The position numbers and the translations under genes were made by a program. Shown piece after piece: positions 8,041-16,526 of a stretch of 64,000 bases of DNA (position 1 is the first letter of the stretch; every line of letters starts with the position of its first letter). Location of the stretch: contig DASXES010000110.1 in NCBI GenBank assembly GCA_036489975.1, forward strand, positions 186,001-250,000, read 5' to 3'. The notes beneath the pieces are model-generated. The model was not told where the DNA came from. It did not search any database and was given only the letters and a program-made list of their open reading frames with translations. This stretch comes from Roseiarcus sp036489975 (GTDB lineage Bacteria; Pseudomonadota; Alphaproteobacteria; Rhizobiales; Beijerinckiaceae).

Positions 8041-8409
8041 ATGCGCCCGACAATCGAGCTCTTGCTTGACCTTGTCCGCCAGGGCCAACAACTGGCGAAC
8101 CTCGAATTATCACTGGTTCGGGCAGAGCTTAGCGAGCGGGGCAGTCTGGCCGCATCGAGCCTCGCCTTTGTTGTGGTCGGGCTGGTTCTGCTCCCGGTGG
8201 GTGTCGGCCTCATCTTCCTGGCGGCCGGTCTGGCTTTGACGCGTTTGGGCGTTCCGCTCGATGTCTCGTTTCTAATTCTCGCGGTGGTGGTGCTCGTCGC
8301 GGGCTTGGTGCTGATGCGAGTGGGAATAAAGGGTCTGAATCCGTCGCGACTTGTCCCGACAAAGAGCATCTCCCAGATCTCGTCGCTGTTGGGAGGGCTC
8401 GAGCCGTGA
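8041..8409 (+). CDS. Phage-holin-like/YqjE family membrane protein (DUF1469-type)
   Basis: The 122-aa protein has an N-terminal amphipathic helix (IELLLDLVRQGQQLANLELS) and two long hydrophobic segments (about residues 40-65 and 72-95). This matches the YqjE/putative-holin superfamily III of Proteobacteria, which sits beside DUF883 genes. Despite the family name it is not evidence of a prophage. Its TGA overlaps the GTG start of the next gene. Confidence 0.65.
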   Translation: MRPTIELLLDLVRQGQQLANLELSLVRAELSERGSLAASSLAFVVVGLVLLPVGVGLIFLAAGLALTRLGVPLDVSFLILAVVVLVAGLVLMRVGIKGLNPSRLVPTKSISQISSLLGGLEP

Positions 8410-8978
8410 ACATGACCGCATCGGGGCCGGCGTATAGTTCAAGCGACTACGAAGCGCAGGCCAACCGCCTCAGGGCGGAAATGGGCCTGACGATCGACGA
8501 GTTGCGGTCCAGTCTGACGCCTTCGAACCTCGCCTCGGAGGCGGCATCGCGCGTCGGGCTGGCCGATTTGTCGTGGTCGGGAGCGTTTGACCTTGCTGGC
8601 AAGCGGCATCCGGTTCCAACCGCCATCATCGGGTTGGGGTTGGCGCTTTGGACATTGTCGGCAGTTCGAGGCCGAGCCAGAAGCAAGACTCTCGCAGACC
8701 TGGGGTCGCCTTTTGCAAAATCGTCCTCCTCGCTCGTCGACTCCGCGACCAGAGCGCTTCGGGACAGGGCCGAGGCGAAAAGGCTGGAGTTCATCGGGAC
8801 CGCGCAGGCGCAGGTGGCCTCGGGGGCGGAAAGGCTATCGGACGAAATCGAAAAGCGGATCGAGAACATCATCGTGGGCGTTCCGGGTGGAAAGCAGGCC
8901 CAGCCGCTTATCGCCTCCGCCGTTCAGATCGGGCTCGCCGCTCTGCTCGAAACCTTGTTGCGCGGACGCTCGCGATAA
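8406..8978 (+). CDS. DUF3618 domain-containing protein
   Basis: The 190-aa protein begins with a DUF3618-like helix: ANRLRAEMGLTIDELRSSL, then TPSNLASEAASRVG. One short hydrophobic stretch follows (VPTAIIGLGLALWTLSAV), then a charged helical C-terminal half. The start is GTG 8406, overlapping the previous stop, or ATG 8412 two codons on. It is third in the membrane-stress trio, which is probably one operon. Confidence 0.65.
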   Translation: MNMTASGPAYSSSDYEAQANRLRAEMGLTIDELRSSLTPSNLASEAASRVGLADLSWSGAFDLAGKRHPVPTAIIGLGLALWTLSAVRGRARSKTLADLGSPFAKSSSSLVDSATRALRDRAEAKRLEFIGTAQAQVASGAERLSDEIEKRIENIIVGVPGGKQAQPLIASAVQIGLAALLETLLRGRSR

Positions 8979-8993
8979 GTCCGACCTGCCTGT

Positions 8994-9899
8994 TCATTCG
9001 ACGAAATAGGCCTCGTCGATCTTTCGCACCTCGTAGACGTCCTTGACCCGCACGCCGACCCGGTGGCGGATCATGAGATTGGCGAGCGCCTGCCCGTCCA
9101 GGAGCACGACCCGCTTCGAGACGCGGGTGATGAAATCATAGGCGCTGCTGGGAAAGTATGACGTCGTGACCAACACGCCCTTGCTTGCCCGATGGCCCTC
9201 GAGGCCGCCGACGAAATCGCGCACTTCGGAGAGCGGGACCGCCTTATTGGGATCAAGCCGCTTGGCCTGGACGTAGACGACGTCGAGGCCGAGTTCGTCC
9301 TCCTTGATGACGCCGTCGACGCCGCCGTCGCCGACCCGGCCGAGCGCACGGCCCATTTCGACCCGTCCGCCGCCATAGCCCATGCGCACCAGGAGATCGA
9401 TGATGAGTCGCTCGAAGAAGCCCGGACTGAACGAATGCACGCGCCCGACGATGTCGCGCGCGAGCTCGGCGTTGATGAGCTCGAAACTCGACGCGATGCT
9501 CTCCTCCGCTTCGTCTCGCGAGCCAGCCTCTTCCGTGGCCTCGCCGCCCTTGCTTTGGGACCGCCAGGCGACGAATTGGGGGTAGCGCTCGAGCGTTCCA
9601 AGGTCGATCTCATTCACCCCTTCGGCGAGCAGCTCCCGGCCTTTGTCGGTCGCGCGACAGTAGCCGCGCCGGGGCAGCTCGATCAGACCTGCCTTGGACA
9701 GATAGGACCTCGCCCAATTCAGCCTATTGGCGAACAGCGTTTGATTGCCGCTTGGCAGCCTAAGCTGACGCTCTTCGACGGAAATCTTGAGCGCCTTGCT
9801 GACTTCGTCCTCCAGCCCCTGAATACTGATCTCGTCATAACGCCGCCCGATCGTTTGCAACGTCGGCAACATGAGTTGCTGAAAACTGGGCACGCCCAT
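8994..9899 (-). CDS. Mrr-like type IV restriction endonuclease
   Basis: The 301-aa protein has the Mrr layout. The N-terminal winged-helix Mrr_N domain (about 1-100) starts VPSFQQLMLPTLQTIGR, and the PD-(D/E)XK Mrr catalytic domain spans about 150-290. Visible catalytic signature: GDGGVDGVIKEDELGLD with Asp195, then VYVQAKR giving Gln211-X-Lys213, and a GVLVTTSYF helix. Mrr enzymes cut DNA carrying modified bases and so restrict foreign methylated DNA. No methylase lies next to it, as expected for type IV. It is inserted between the two carboxylase subunits and converges on the DUF3618 gene across a 15-base gap. Confidence 0.88.
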   Translation of the reverse strand: MGVPSFQQLMLPTLQTIGRRYDEISIQGLEDEVSKALKISVEERQLRLPSGNQTLFANRLNWARSYLSKAGLIELPRRGYCRATDKGRELLAEGVNEIDLGTLERYPQFVAWRSQSKGGEATEEAGSRDEAEESIASSFELINAELARDIVGRVHSFSPGFFERLIIDLLVRMGYGGGRVEMGRALGRVGDGGVDGVIKEDELGLDVVYVQAKRLDPNKAVPLSEVRDFVGGLEGHRASKGVLVTTSYFPSSAYDFITRVSKRVVLLDGQALANLMIRHRVGVRVKDVYEVRKIDEAYFVE

Positions 9900-9934
9900 T
9901 TGTTTCTTACACTCCCACCCAACCCGCCTAAGAA

Positions 9935-11539
9935 CTACATGCGAAAAACGCCGAACCGGGTCGGCTCCGTCCCGGCGTTGAGCGTGGCCGAAAACGCCAG
10001 CGACAGGACCCGCCGCGTTTCCCGAGGCGTGACAATGCCATCGTCCCAGAGGCGGGCCGTCGCGTAGTAAGGCGACCCTTCGGCCTCATATTTGGACCGA
10101 ATTGGCGCTTTGAACGCTTCCTCGTCGGCGCTCGGCCACTCGCGCCCTTCCGCCTCGAGCGCGTCTCGCCTCAGCGTCGCGAGCACGCTCGCCGCCTGTT
10201 CGCCGCCCATCACGCTGATGCGCGCGTTGGGCCACATGAAGAGGAAGCGCGGGGAATAGGCGCGCCCGCACATGCCGTAATTGCCGGCGCCGAAGGAGCC
10301 GCCGACAATGAGGGTGATCTTGGGCACGTTCGCGCAGGCCACCGCGGTGACCAGCTTGGCGCCATCCTTGGCGATGCCGCCCGCCTCGTAGCGCTGCCCG
10401 ACCATAAAGCCGGAGATATTCTGCAGGAACAGTATCGGCACGTCGCGCTGGACGCAGAGTTCGACGAAGTGCGTCCCTTTGAGCGCGCTGTCGGAAAAGA
10501 GGACGCCGTTGCTGGCGATGACGCCGATGAGCATGCCTGAAAGGCGAGCGAATCCCGTGACCAGCGTCGTGCCATAGCGCGGCTTGAAGGCGTCGAACTC
10601 GGAGCCGTCGACGATGCGGGCGATGATTTCGTGCGCATCGACCTGCTGGCGAAGATCGACCGGCGCGATGCTCTCGAGCTCCTCCGCCGGGTAGAAGGGC
10701 TCGGCTGGCTTCGCCCAGTCGATCGCCCGCTTCGGCGCCCGGTTGAGATTGGCGACCGCCCGCCTGGCGAGTGCGAGCGCTTGCGTATCGTCGCGCGCGA
10801 GGGTGTCGGCGACGCCGGAGACGCGGGTATGCATTTCGCCCCCGCCAAGGTCTTCCGCGCTCACCGTTTCGCCGGTCGCGGCCTTCACTAGCGGGGGCCC
10901 TGCGAGGAAGATCGTGCCCTGCTTGTCGACGATGATCGTCTCGTCCGACATTGCCGGCACATAGGCGCCGCCAGCGGTGCACGATCCCATCACCACCGCG
11001 ATTTGGGCGACGCCGGCGGCGGACATGCGCGCCTGATTGAAGAAGATTCGGCCAAAATGCTCGCGGTCGGGAAAGACTTCAGCCTGGTAAGGCAAATTGG
11101 CCCCGCCCGAGTCGACCAGATAGACGCAGGGTAGCCGATTTTCCTTGGCGATCTCCTGGGCGCGCAGGTGCTTCTTTACTGTCATCGGATAGTACGCGCC
11201 GCCCTTGATCGTCGGGTCGTTGGCGATGATCATCACCTCGCGGCCATCGACAAGGCCAATCCCCGCGATCAGACTCGCGCCATGGACGTCGCCCTCGTAC
11301 ATCCCGCAAGCGGCGAGAGCGCCGATTTCCAGAAACGCCGAACCGGGATCGATCAGTCCGGCGACGCGTTCGCGCGCCAGAAGCTTGCCCCTGGCGACGT
11401 GACGCTCACGCGCCCGGCTCGAGCCGCCCTCGGCCGCCGCGCGGCGGCGCAGGTTGAGTTCATCAATGAGCCGACGCCATTCGGCCGCGTTGCCGCCATC
11501 ACCGCTCCTGGCGGTCAAGGCGCTTCCTATCCGCGTCAT
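9935..11539 (-). CDS. mccB: Methylcrotonyl-CoA-type carboxylase, carboxyltransferase (beta) subunit
   Basis: The 534-aa protein contains both crotonase-like halves of the acyl-CoA carboxyltransferase family. Recognisable stretches are ARGKLLARERVAGLIDPGS, NDPTIKGGAYYPMTVKKHL, SCTAGGAYVPAMSD and the C-terminal SFGAGNYGMCGRAYSPRF. The length and the NDPTIKGG motif fit methylcrotonyl-CoA carboxylase beta better than propionyl-CoA carboxylase beta. It transfers the carboxyl group from carboxybiotin of the alpha subunit. The alpha gene lies 3 kb further on the same strand, so the usual adjacency is broken. Confidence 0.9.
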   Translation of the reverse strand: MTRIGSALTARSGDGGNAAEWRRLIDELNLRRRAAAEGGSSRARERHVARGKLLARERVAGLIDPGSAFLEIGALAACGMYEGDVHGASLIAGIGLVDGREVMIIANDPTIKGGAYYPMTVKKHLRAQEIAKENRLPCVYLVDSGGANLPYQAEVFPDREHFGRIFFNQARMSAAGVAQIAVVMGSCTAGGAYVPAMSDETIIVDKQGTIFLAGPPLVKAATGETVSAEDLGGGEMHTRVSGVADTLARDDTQALALARRAVANLNRAPKRAIDWAKPAEPFYPAEELESIAPVDLRQQVDAHEIIARIVDGSEFDAFKPRYGTTLVTGFARLSGMLIGVIASNGVLFSDSALKGTHFVELCVQRDVPILFLQNISGFMVGQRYEAGGIAKDGAKLVTAVACANVPKITLIVGGSFGAGNYGMCGRAYSPRFLFMWPNARISVMGGEQAASVLATLRRDALEAEGREWPSADEEAFKAPIRSKYEAEGSPYYATARLWDDGIVTPRETRRVLSLAFSATLNAGTEPTRFGVFRM

Positions 11540-11705
11540 CGCGTAGTTTTTCCTTAATCCCAGCCGTGGACTTTTCGGAAGTCCAAATGTTGTTGTCGTT
11601 GTTCACCCATGACACTGCGGGTGAATCCATTGCCGATTTCATAATTTCATTCAGCGAATGCTTGGCTTCCGCAAGAGCAGGCAAGTTGTTGTTTATTTGC
11701 AACAT
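11499..11705 (-). CDS. Possible small protein upstream of mccB
   Basis: A 68-codon frame starting at ATG 11705 (AGAGG just upstream) has a non-GC-driven, natural-looking composition (MLQINNNLPALAEAKHSLNE and on). Its end overlaps the mccB start by 41 bases in another frame. No family is recognised. The surrounding 11540-11720 stretch is less GC-rich than its neighbours. It may be a coding remnant or chance. Confidence 0.25.
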   Translation of the reverse strand: MLQINNNLPALAEAKHSLNEIMKSAMDSPAVSWVNNDNNIWTSEKSTAGIKEKLRDDADRKRLDRQER

Positions 11706-11951
11706 ATTCCTCTGGCCACGCCCTTCCCGGGCCCTTACGGAAGGCGTCAGTGCAACCTCCGCTTGCCGCATCCGTCTCCTACGTCAGCCAGCGCGGATAT
11801 CAGCGAAGCTGGACCCTCTGGAGCCGCGGCATTGACCCACGCGAAGTCCACGTACTCGCGCCTAAAGCGCATGTCCCAAGCGGTGAAGGCGTCGCGCGCC
11901 CGCTCCGCCGCGCCGTTTTGTCATAGCCCGGTCAACGGTCTTCGCGCCTGC
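11706..11951. other. Gap between possible small ORF and GST gene
   Basis: No gene with convincing composition was found. It covers the space upstream of mccB and downstream of the GST gene on the minus strand. No strong terminator hairpin was seen. Confidence 0.4.
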
Positions 11952-12605
11952 TCAGATGGCGTCATAGCGCTCGATCCGCCACGGCTCGGCATGAGCGTCG
12001 GCGATCCATGCCTTCCACGTTGGCAGAGCCATGATCGTCTCCATATAGGCGCGCGTCGGCTTCGAGACCGGCACGTCGTAGACATGGAAGCGGTTGACAA
12101 CCGGCGCGAACATCGCGTCGGCGGCGGAGAAGCGTCCGAACAGATAAGGACCCTCCCGGCCGAATGACGCGCGCGCATGCGCCCACGCGGCTTCGATCCG
12201 GGACACATCGGCCCGAACTTCGTCGCTCAGCGCAATCGCCTTGACCGGCCGGCGGAAATTCGTCGGGCACGCCTGCCGCAGCGCCATGAAGCCGGCGTGC
12301 ATCTCGCTCGATAGGGAGCGGGCATGGGCGCGCGCCGCCTTGCCTTTTGGCCACACCGTCTTCTCGGGATGGGTCTCGGCGATATATTCGAGGATCGCGA
12401 GCGATTCCCAGACCGCGATCTTGCCGTCCTGCAGGGACGGGCACTTTCCCGTCGGCGCATACTTCAGCATGTTCGCGCGGGTGTCGGGCTGGTCCATCGG
12501 GATGACCACTTCCTCGAACCGGATCTTGAGCTGTGCAAGCAGGATCCACGGCCTCAGCGACCACGACGAATAGGCCTTGTTGGCGAGGATCAGCTTCAGC
12601 GGCAC
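11952..12605 (-). CDS. Glutathione S-transferase family protein
   Basis: The 217-aa protein has an N-terminal thioredoxin-like GST domain starting LKLILANKAYSSWSLRPW, where the serine pair occupies the catalytic position. The conserved cis-Pro/glutathione-contact region KCPSLQDGKIAVWESLAI follows, then an all-alpha C-terminal domain (about 90-217). It probably conjugates or reduces with glutathione in detoxification; the substrate is unknown. It is divergent from ispDF. Confidence 0.88.
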   Translation of the reverse strand: MPLKLILANKAYSSWSLRPWILLAQLKIRFEEVVIPMDQPDTRANMLKYAPTGKCPSLQDGKIAVWESLAILEYIAETHPEKTVWPKGKAARAHARSLSSEMHAGFMALRQACPTNFRRPVKAIALSDEVRADVSRIEAAWAHARASFGREGPYLFGRFSAADAMFAPVVNRFHVYDVPVSKPTRAYMETIMALPTWKAWIADAHAEPWRIERYDAI

Positions 12606-12700
12606 GATCGATTTCCGGATGGGTTGCCCACCGATTGATCGGCGCGCGCTGGGCCTGAGTCAAGACAGCGCTCCCGCCCGCCCGCATTGACGGGGCCGCC

Positions 12701-13939
12701 GTGGCGCAGGAAAAGGCCATCCAACTGATCGTCGGAGCCCGGAAATTGTCAGTGATCAAGGTCGGGCTTCTGGTTGTCGCCGGGGGCCGGGGGTCAAGGC
12801 TCGGCGCGGACCGGCCGAAGCAATATCTCAGCTGCGGCGGGCGCCCGATCCTCGTCCATACGTTGCAGGCGCTCGCCGCGGGCTTCCCTTTCCTGGCGGT
12901 CAAGGTGGTCATCCATCGGGACGATCGCGCGCTCTATGATGAGGCGGTGGCGTATCTGACGCCGGGCGTGGCTGCCGCGCTCGGGGCGCCGGCGATTGGA
13001 GGCGCAACGCGTCAGCAAAGCGTTCTGGCCGGCCTCGAGGCCATCGCTCCGGCCGAACCGGATATCGTTCTGATCCACGACGCCGCGCGGCCCTTCCCCT
13101 CCCGCGCCCTCATCGCGCGGGCGATCGAGGCCGCCGAGCGACACGGCGCCGCGGCGCCGGGGACGCCGATGAGCGACACCATCAAGCAGGTCGACGCAGA
13201 GGGCCGTGTGCTCGCCACCCCGCCGCGCGCAGGCTTAAGGGCCGTGCAGACGCCCCAGGCCTTCCGCTTTCCCCTGATCCTCGCGGCGCACCGGCGCGCA
13301 GCCGCCGCTGGCGTCGGCGACCTCACCGACGACGTCGCTGTCGCCGAATGGGCGGGCGCACCGGCCTATGTGTTCGAAGGCGACCCCGCCAACCTCAAGG
13401 TGACCACCATGCAGGATCTGATCGCCGCCGAGGCGCGGTTCGGGGCGGGCGCGAGCGAGACGCGGGTCGGCCAGGGCTTCGACGTCCACGCCTTCGCGCC
13501 CGGCGACGCCGTGTGGCTCGGCGGCGTTCGCATCCCCCATGTCGCGCGGCTCAGCGGCCATTCCGACGCCGATGTCGCGCTCCATGCGCTCGCCGACGCA
13601 CTCTACGGCGCGCTTGCCGAGGGCGACATCGGCCAGCATTTCCCGCCTTCCGACCCGCAGTGGAAGGGCGCGGCGTCGAAGGTCTTCCTCGCCCATGCGG
13701 CGGAACGGGTGCGCTCGCGCGGCGGCGCCATCGTCCATCTCGACGCGACGCTCATCTGCGAAGCGCCAAAGATCGGCCCGCACCGCGAGGCGATGCGCGC
13801 CCGCATCGCTGAGATCACCGGCGTCGACGTCGGCCGGGTCGCGGTCAAGGCGACGACCAGCGAGAAGCTCGGCTTCACCGGGCGGGGCGAAGGCATCGCC
13901 TGCCTGGCGACGGCGACCGTGCGGCTCCCGCCAGCTTAA
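12701..13939 (+). CDS. ispDF: Bifunctional IspD/IspF enzyme of the MEP isoprenoid pathway
   Basis: The fused protein is 412 aa from GTG 12701. The N-terminal IspD half (2-C-methyl-D-erythritol 4-phosphate cytidylyltransferase) has VVAGGRGSRLGADRPKQYL and VLIHDAARPF. The C-terminal IspF half (MECDP synthase) has GQGFDVHAF, SGHSDADVALHALADALYGA and VKATTSEKLGFTGRGEGIAC. They catalyse the third and fifth MEP-pathway steps. The fusion is common in alphaproteobacteria. The IspD core begins about 20 residues in, so a later start (TTG 12746 or GTG 12752) is possible. Confidence 0.95.
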   Translation: MAQEKAIQLIVGARKLSVIKVGLLVVAGGRGSRLGADRPKQYLSCGGRPILVHTLQALAAGFPFLAVKVVIHRDDRALYDEAVAYLTPGVAAALGAPAIGGATRQQSVLAGLEAIAPAEPDIVLIHDAARPFPSRALIARAIEAAERHGAAAPGTPMSDTIKQVDAEGRVLATPPRAGLRAVQTPQAFRFPLILAAHRRAAAAGVGDLTDDVAVAEWAGAPAYVFEGDPANLKVTTMQDLIAAEARFGAGASETRVGQGFDVHAFAPGDAVWLGGVRIPHVARLSGHSDADVALHALADALYGALAEGDIGQHFPPSDPQWKGAASKVFLAHAAERVRSRGGAIVHLDATLICEAPKIGPHREAMRARIAEITGVDVGRVAVKATTSEKLGFTGRGEGIACLATATVRLPPA

Positions 13940-13953
13940 GCGGATCGACGCCC

Positions 13954-14940
13954 TCAGATCGGCGAGTCGAGCACCACGAATCCCGGACCCGAGCGCGTCC
14001 TGGCGTTCGCCGGCCCGTCGGTCGTCACCACCGTCATCCCGAACCTGAGGCGCTTGCGGATCGCCTCGCGCGCGGCCGGATCGGCCTTGACGCGGCGCAG
14101 CGCGGCGATGTTGTCGCCGCCCGCGGTCGCCGGGCGCGCGCTCAGCTCGGTCGCCTCCCAGCGCAGATCGTCGGACACATCGTCCGCGCCGGTGAGCGTG
14201 AACACCCGCTCGCCAAGCGGCTTTTGGGGATCGGCGATCTCGACCCTGCCGGAAGCGGCCAGCGTGCTGTTGTCGAACACCGCGATCGACTTGTCGGCGC
14301 TGCTCACCACCACGCTCGGCGAGCGCGGCGCGGGCTCGTGGCCCTCCGAATACTCGGTCGCCTTGATGGCGGTGTCGACCGCGTTGAACTCGCGCGCCGC
14401 ATATTCGCCAAGCACCATGCCGGGATGGGTGACCGCCACCGGCTGGGACGCGTCGTCGGCGATGACCACTGTCATGCCGAGTCTGGTGATCCCGAACAGC
14501 AGGGCGGAGAATTCCTTCGGCAGGCGGACGCAGCCGTGAGAGGCGGGATAGCCGGGCAACTGCCCGGCGTGCAGCGCGATCCCCGACCAGGTCAGCCGGT
14601 TCATGTTGGGCATGGGCGCGTTGTTGTAGGTCGACGAGTGATGGTTCTTGTCCTTCTGCAGGATCTTGAACACGCCTGTGGGCGTCCTGTGCCCGGGCTT
14701 GCCGGTCGAGCAGGTCGAGGCCCCGATGCGCACGCCGTTGCGGTACACATGGACGAGTTGCTCGGGCAGCGAGACGATGATCAGGACCGGCCCGCCGGGC
14801 GAGCGCTCGGGATCCCAGTCGAATTCGCCGTTCTTGAGCTCATCGGCCGGCTTGTCGACCAACTGCGCCCAGACGGGTCCAAGCGTCAGGCTGAGCGCGG
14901 CTGCGCTGCCGGCCATGCTGGAGAACTGGCGGCGGTTCAT
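13954..14940 (-). CDS. L,D-transpeptidase (YkuD domain), exported
   Basis: Started at ATG 14940 the protein is 328 aa, with a twin-arginine-like leader (MNRRQFSSMAGSAAALSL, cleavage near VWA-Q). The YkuD domain holds the signature ALHAGQLPGYPASHGCVRLP, with His124, Ser134, His135 and nucleophile Cys137. Such enzymes make 3-3 peptidoglycan crosslinks or attach proteins to peptidoglycan. The C-terminal ~130 residues have no recognised fold. The frame extends upstream to 15006, but the signal peptide marks 14940 as the start. Confidence 0.9.
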   Translation of the reverse strand: MNRRQFSSMAGSAAALSLTLGPVWAQLVDKPADELKNGEFDWDPERSPGGPVLIIVSLPEQLVHVYRNGVRIGASTCSTGKPGHRTPTGVFKILQKDKNHHSSTYNNAPMPNMNRLTWSGIALHAGQLPGYPASHGCVRLPKEFSALLFGITRLGMTVVIADDASQPVAVTHPGMVLGEYAAREFNAVDTAIKATEYSEGHEPAPRSPSVVVSSADKSIAVFDNSTLAASGRVEIADPQKPLGERVFTLTGADDVSDDLRWEATELSARPATAGGDNIAALRRVKADPAAREAIRKRLRFGMTVVTTDGPANARTRSGPGFVVLDSPI

Positions 14941-15603
14941 GTTCAGGGCGCCTCTGACTCGAGCAAACGAACCGCTGCAGGGCCGCGATTCCGGCGGCGA
15001 TGTCAATGGGCCATGTCAAGGGGTCGCGGACGACGCGACTGGGGCGATCGACCCGGCGTTCCTGGTCGCTGAGGAGGGAACGGCCTCGACCTTCCGGACG
15101 CTGAGCCGCCGGCGATAGAGCGCTCCACGAGCAGGCGGTCGCCGGAAGGACCCCTCGAGCGCCAATTCAACCAAGGCGCGAATTGGCGCCAAACAAATCC
15201 CAAGCAAAACCAAACAAAACCAAGCAAAAATGCTTGTTTTGTTTGGTTTTGTTTGGTGGAATCGAGACTTTTCAATGGGTTACGCGGGAAAAAACAAAAA
15301 AACCTCCTCAGCCTTCCACTCGCGTACCCGGTTGTGATTTGAACAGGATTTTCAAACAGCCACGGCGCCTCGTGTCCGCGCGGGGATGCCGGACAGGATT
15401 CCGATAATAGGAATACTTATAGCAATATTTCTGATCTTGTCAAGAGTCGGGCAGGTTTGGCCGCCGTCCCCGACCGGACCGTTCTTCATGGCGATGCGCC
15501 TCTATTGGCCAAAGCCCGAAGCGCTCGAGTCGACTGTGCCGCCCAAGTGGCTATTGGCTGGAGTCTGTGACAGTCATTGCAGACAACGTCGGCCAGGAGA
15601 GCG
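14941..15603. other. Divergent intergenic region with dispersed repeat copy
   Basis: About 660 bases lie between the transpeptidase and the outer-membrane protein gene. It contains repeat copy 3 (15189-15337) and an AT-rich stretch at 15400-15440 (TAATAGGAATACTTATAGC), which is a plausible promoter area for the downstream gene. A 73-codon frame from 15386 with one hydrophobic helix was not accepted as a gene. Confidence 0.5.
15189..15337 (+). repeat. Dispersed AT-rich palindromic repeat, copy 3
   Basis: This copy has a long hairpin: CCAAACAAAACCAAGCA, then AAAA, then TGCTTGTTTTGTTTGG. It is followed by TTTTCAATGGGTTACGCGGG, an A-rich run, CCTTCCACTCGCG and CGGTTGTG. The same modules in the same order are in copy 1 (2177-2332, opposite strand). 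The similarity over about 150 bases without a shared gene marks a dispersed repeat family rather than gene duplication. Confidence 0.7.
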
Positions 15604-16431
15604 ATGAGGCACCGCGGAAAGAGACGAACAGCCTGCGGAAGTGGCCCGATCGTCGGCTCGATTGCCCTTCTGGCGCTTGCATTCGGGTCGCCGGTTCACG
15701 CGGATGACGCCGCTCCGGGAAGCGCCGGACAAGGCGCGTCAACCAATTCCGCCAACAATCCTCTGACGGCGCAGACGTCTATCAATCTCCAGAACTATTA
15801 CGCGCCCTCGTTCTACGGACCGTTGAATTCGGACGCGAACAGCCTCCTGTTGCGGGGTCTCGTTCCGCTGAATTTCGGCGGCGTGCAACAGCTCGTCCGG
15901 TTCACGTTGCCCTATTCGGTGAACCCGGCGCCCGACCGCTATGCGGACGGCCTTGGCGACCTCACTGTCTTCGATCTGATCGTGCTGCCGACCAAACCGG
16001 TCCTGCTGGCGGTCGGGCCCCTGTTCGTCGCGCCGACGGCGACGGACCGCTTCACCGGCGCTGGCCGCTGGCAGGGGGGCGCCGCGGGCGCCGCCGTCTC
16101 CGTGCAATCCTGGGGCCTTGCCGGCGCGCTGGTGACCTATCAGCATTCATTCGCGGACGACTACGGCCGCCAGCCGACGAGCCTGCTCACCGCGCAGCCG
16201 ATTGTCTTCTACAATCTTCCGCAAGGCTTCTACCTCCGATCGAGCGGGATCTGGAACTTCGATCTTCAAAACAACCTCGGTTACATCCCTGTCGGCCTCG
16301 GCGCCGGCAAGGTGATGCAGATGGGCAAAGTCACGGTCAACGCGTTCGTCGAGCCGCAATACACGGTCTACAAATATGGCGAGCAGGTTCCGCACTGGCA
16401 GATTTACGCCGGGCTGAATCTCCAGTTTTAA
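15604..16431 (+). CDS. Putative outer-membrane beta-barrel (transporter-like) protein
   Basis: The 275-aa protein starts at ATG 15604, preceded by AGGAG. It has a basic N-terminus and signal peptide (IVGSIALLALAFGSPVHA, cleavage near residue 34). The rest consists of alternating hydrophobic strands and ends in NLQF, the terminal phenylalanine typical of outer-membrane barrels. The pattern resembles MetA/phenol-pathway-like proteins, sometimes labelled neuromedin U in rhizobial genomes. The function is unknown. Confidence 0.65.
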   Translation: MRHRGKRRTACGSGPIVGSIALLALAFGSPVHADDAAPGSAGQGASTNSANNPLTAQTSINLQNYYAPSFYGPLNSDANSLLLRGLVPLNFGGVQQLVRFTLPYSVNPAPDRYADGLGDLTVFDLIVLPTKPVLLAVGPLFVAPTATDRFTGAGRWQGGAAGAAVSVQSWGLAGALVTYQHSFADDYGRQPTSLLTAQPIVFYNLPQGFYLRSSGIWNFDLQNNLGYIPVGLGAGKVMQMGKVTVNAFVEPQYTVYKYGEQVPHWQIYAGLNLQF

Positions 16432-16526
16432 AGCTACGCTGCGCCGGCACTGGTTTCCGCCTTAATCGTTAACGTGCAGGTCGGCGATCCGACCGCCGAC
16501 GGCGCAGGCAGGCAGAGGATTGGGGA

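Noticed and set aside
8041..8409. Holin-like protein as a prophage sign
   Set aside because: The family name is misleading; the gene sits in the chromosomal YqjE context with no other phage gene nearby.
15386..15607. 73-codon frame with one hydrophobic helix before the outer-membrane protein gene
   Set aside because: No ribosome site, runs past the better start at 15604, and the rest is Pro/Arg-rich; probably the promoter region.
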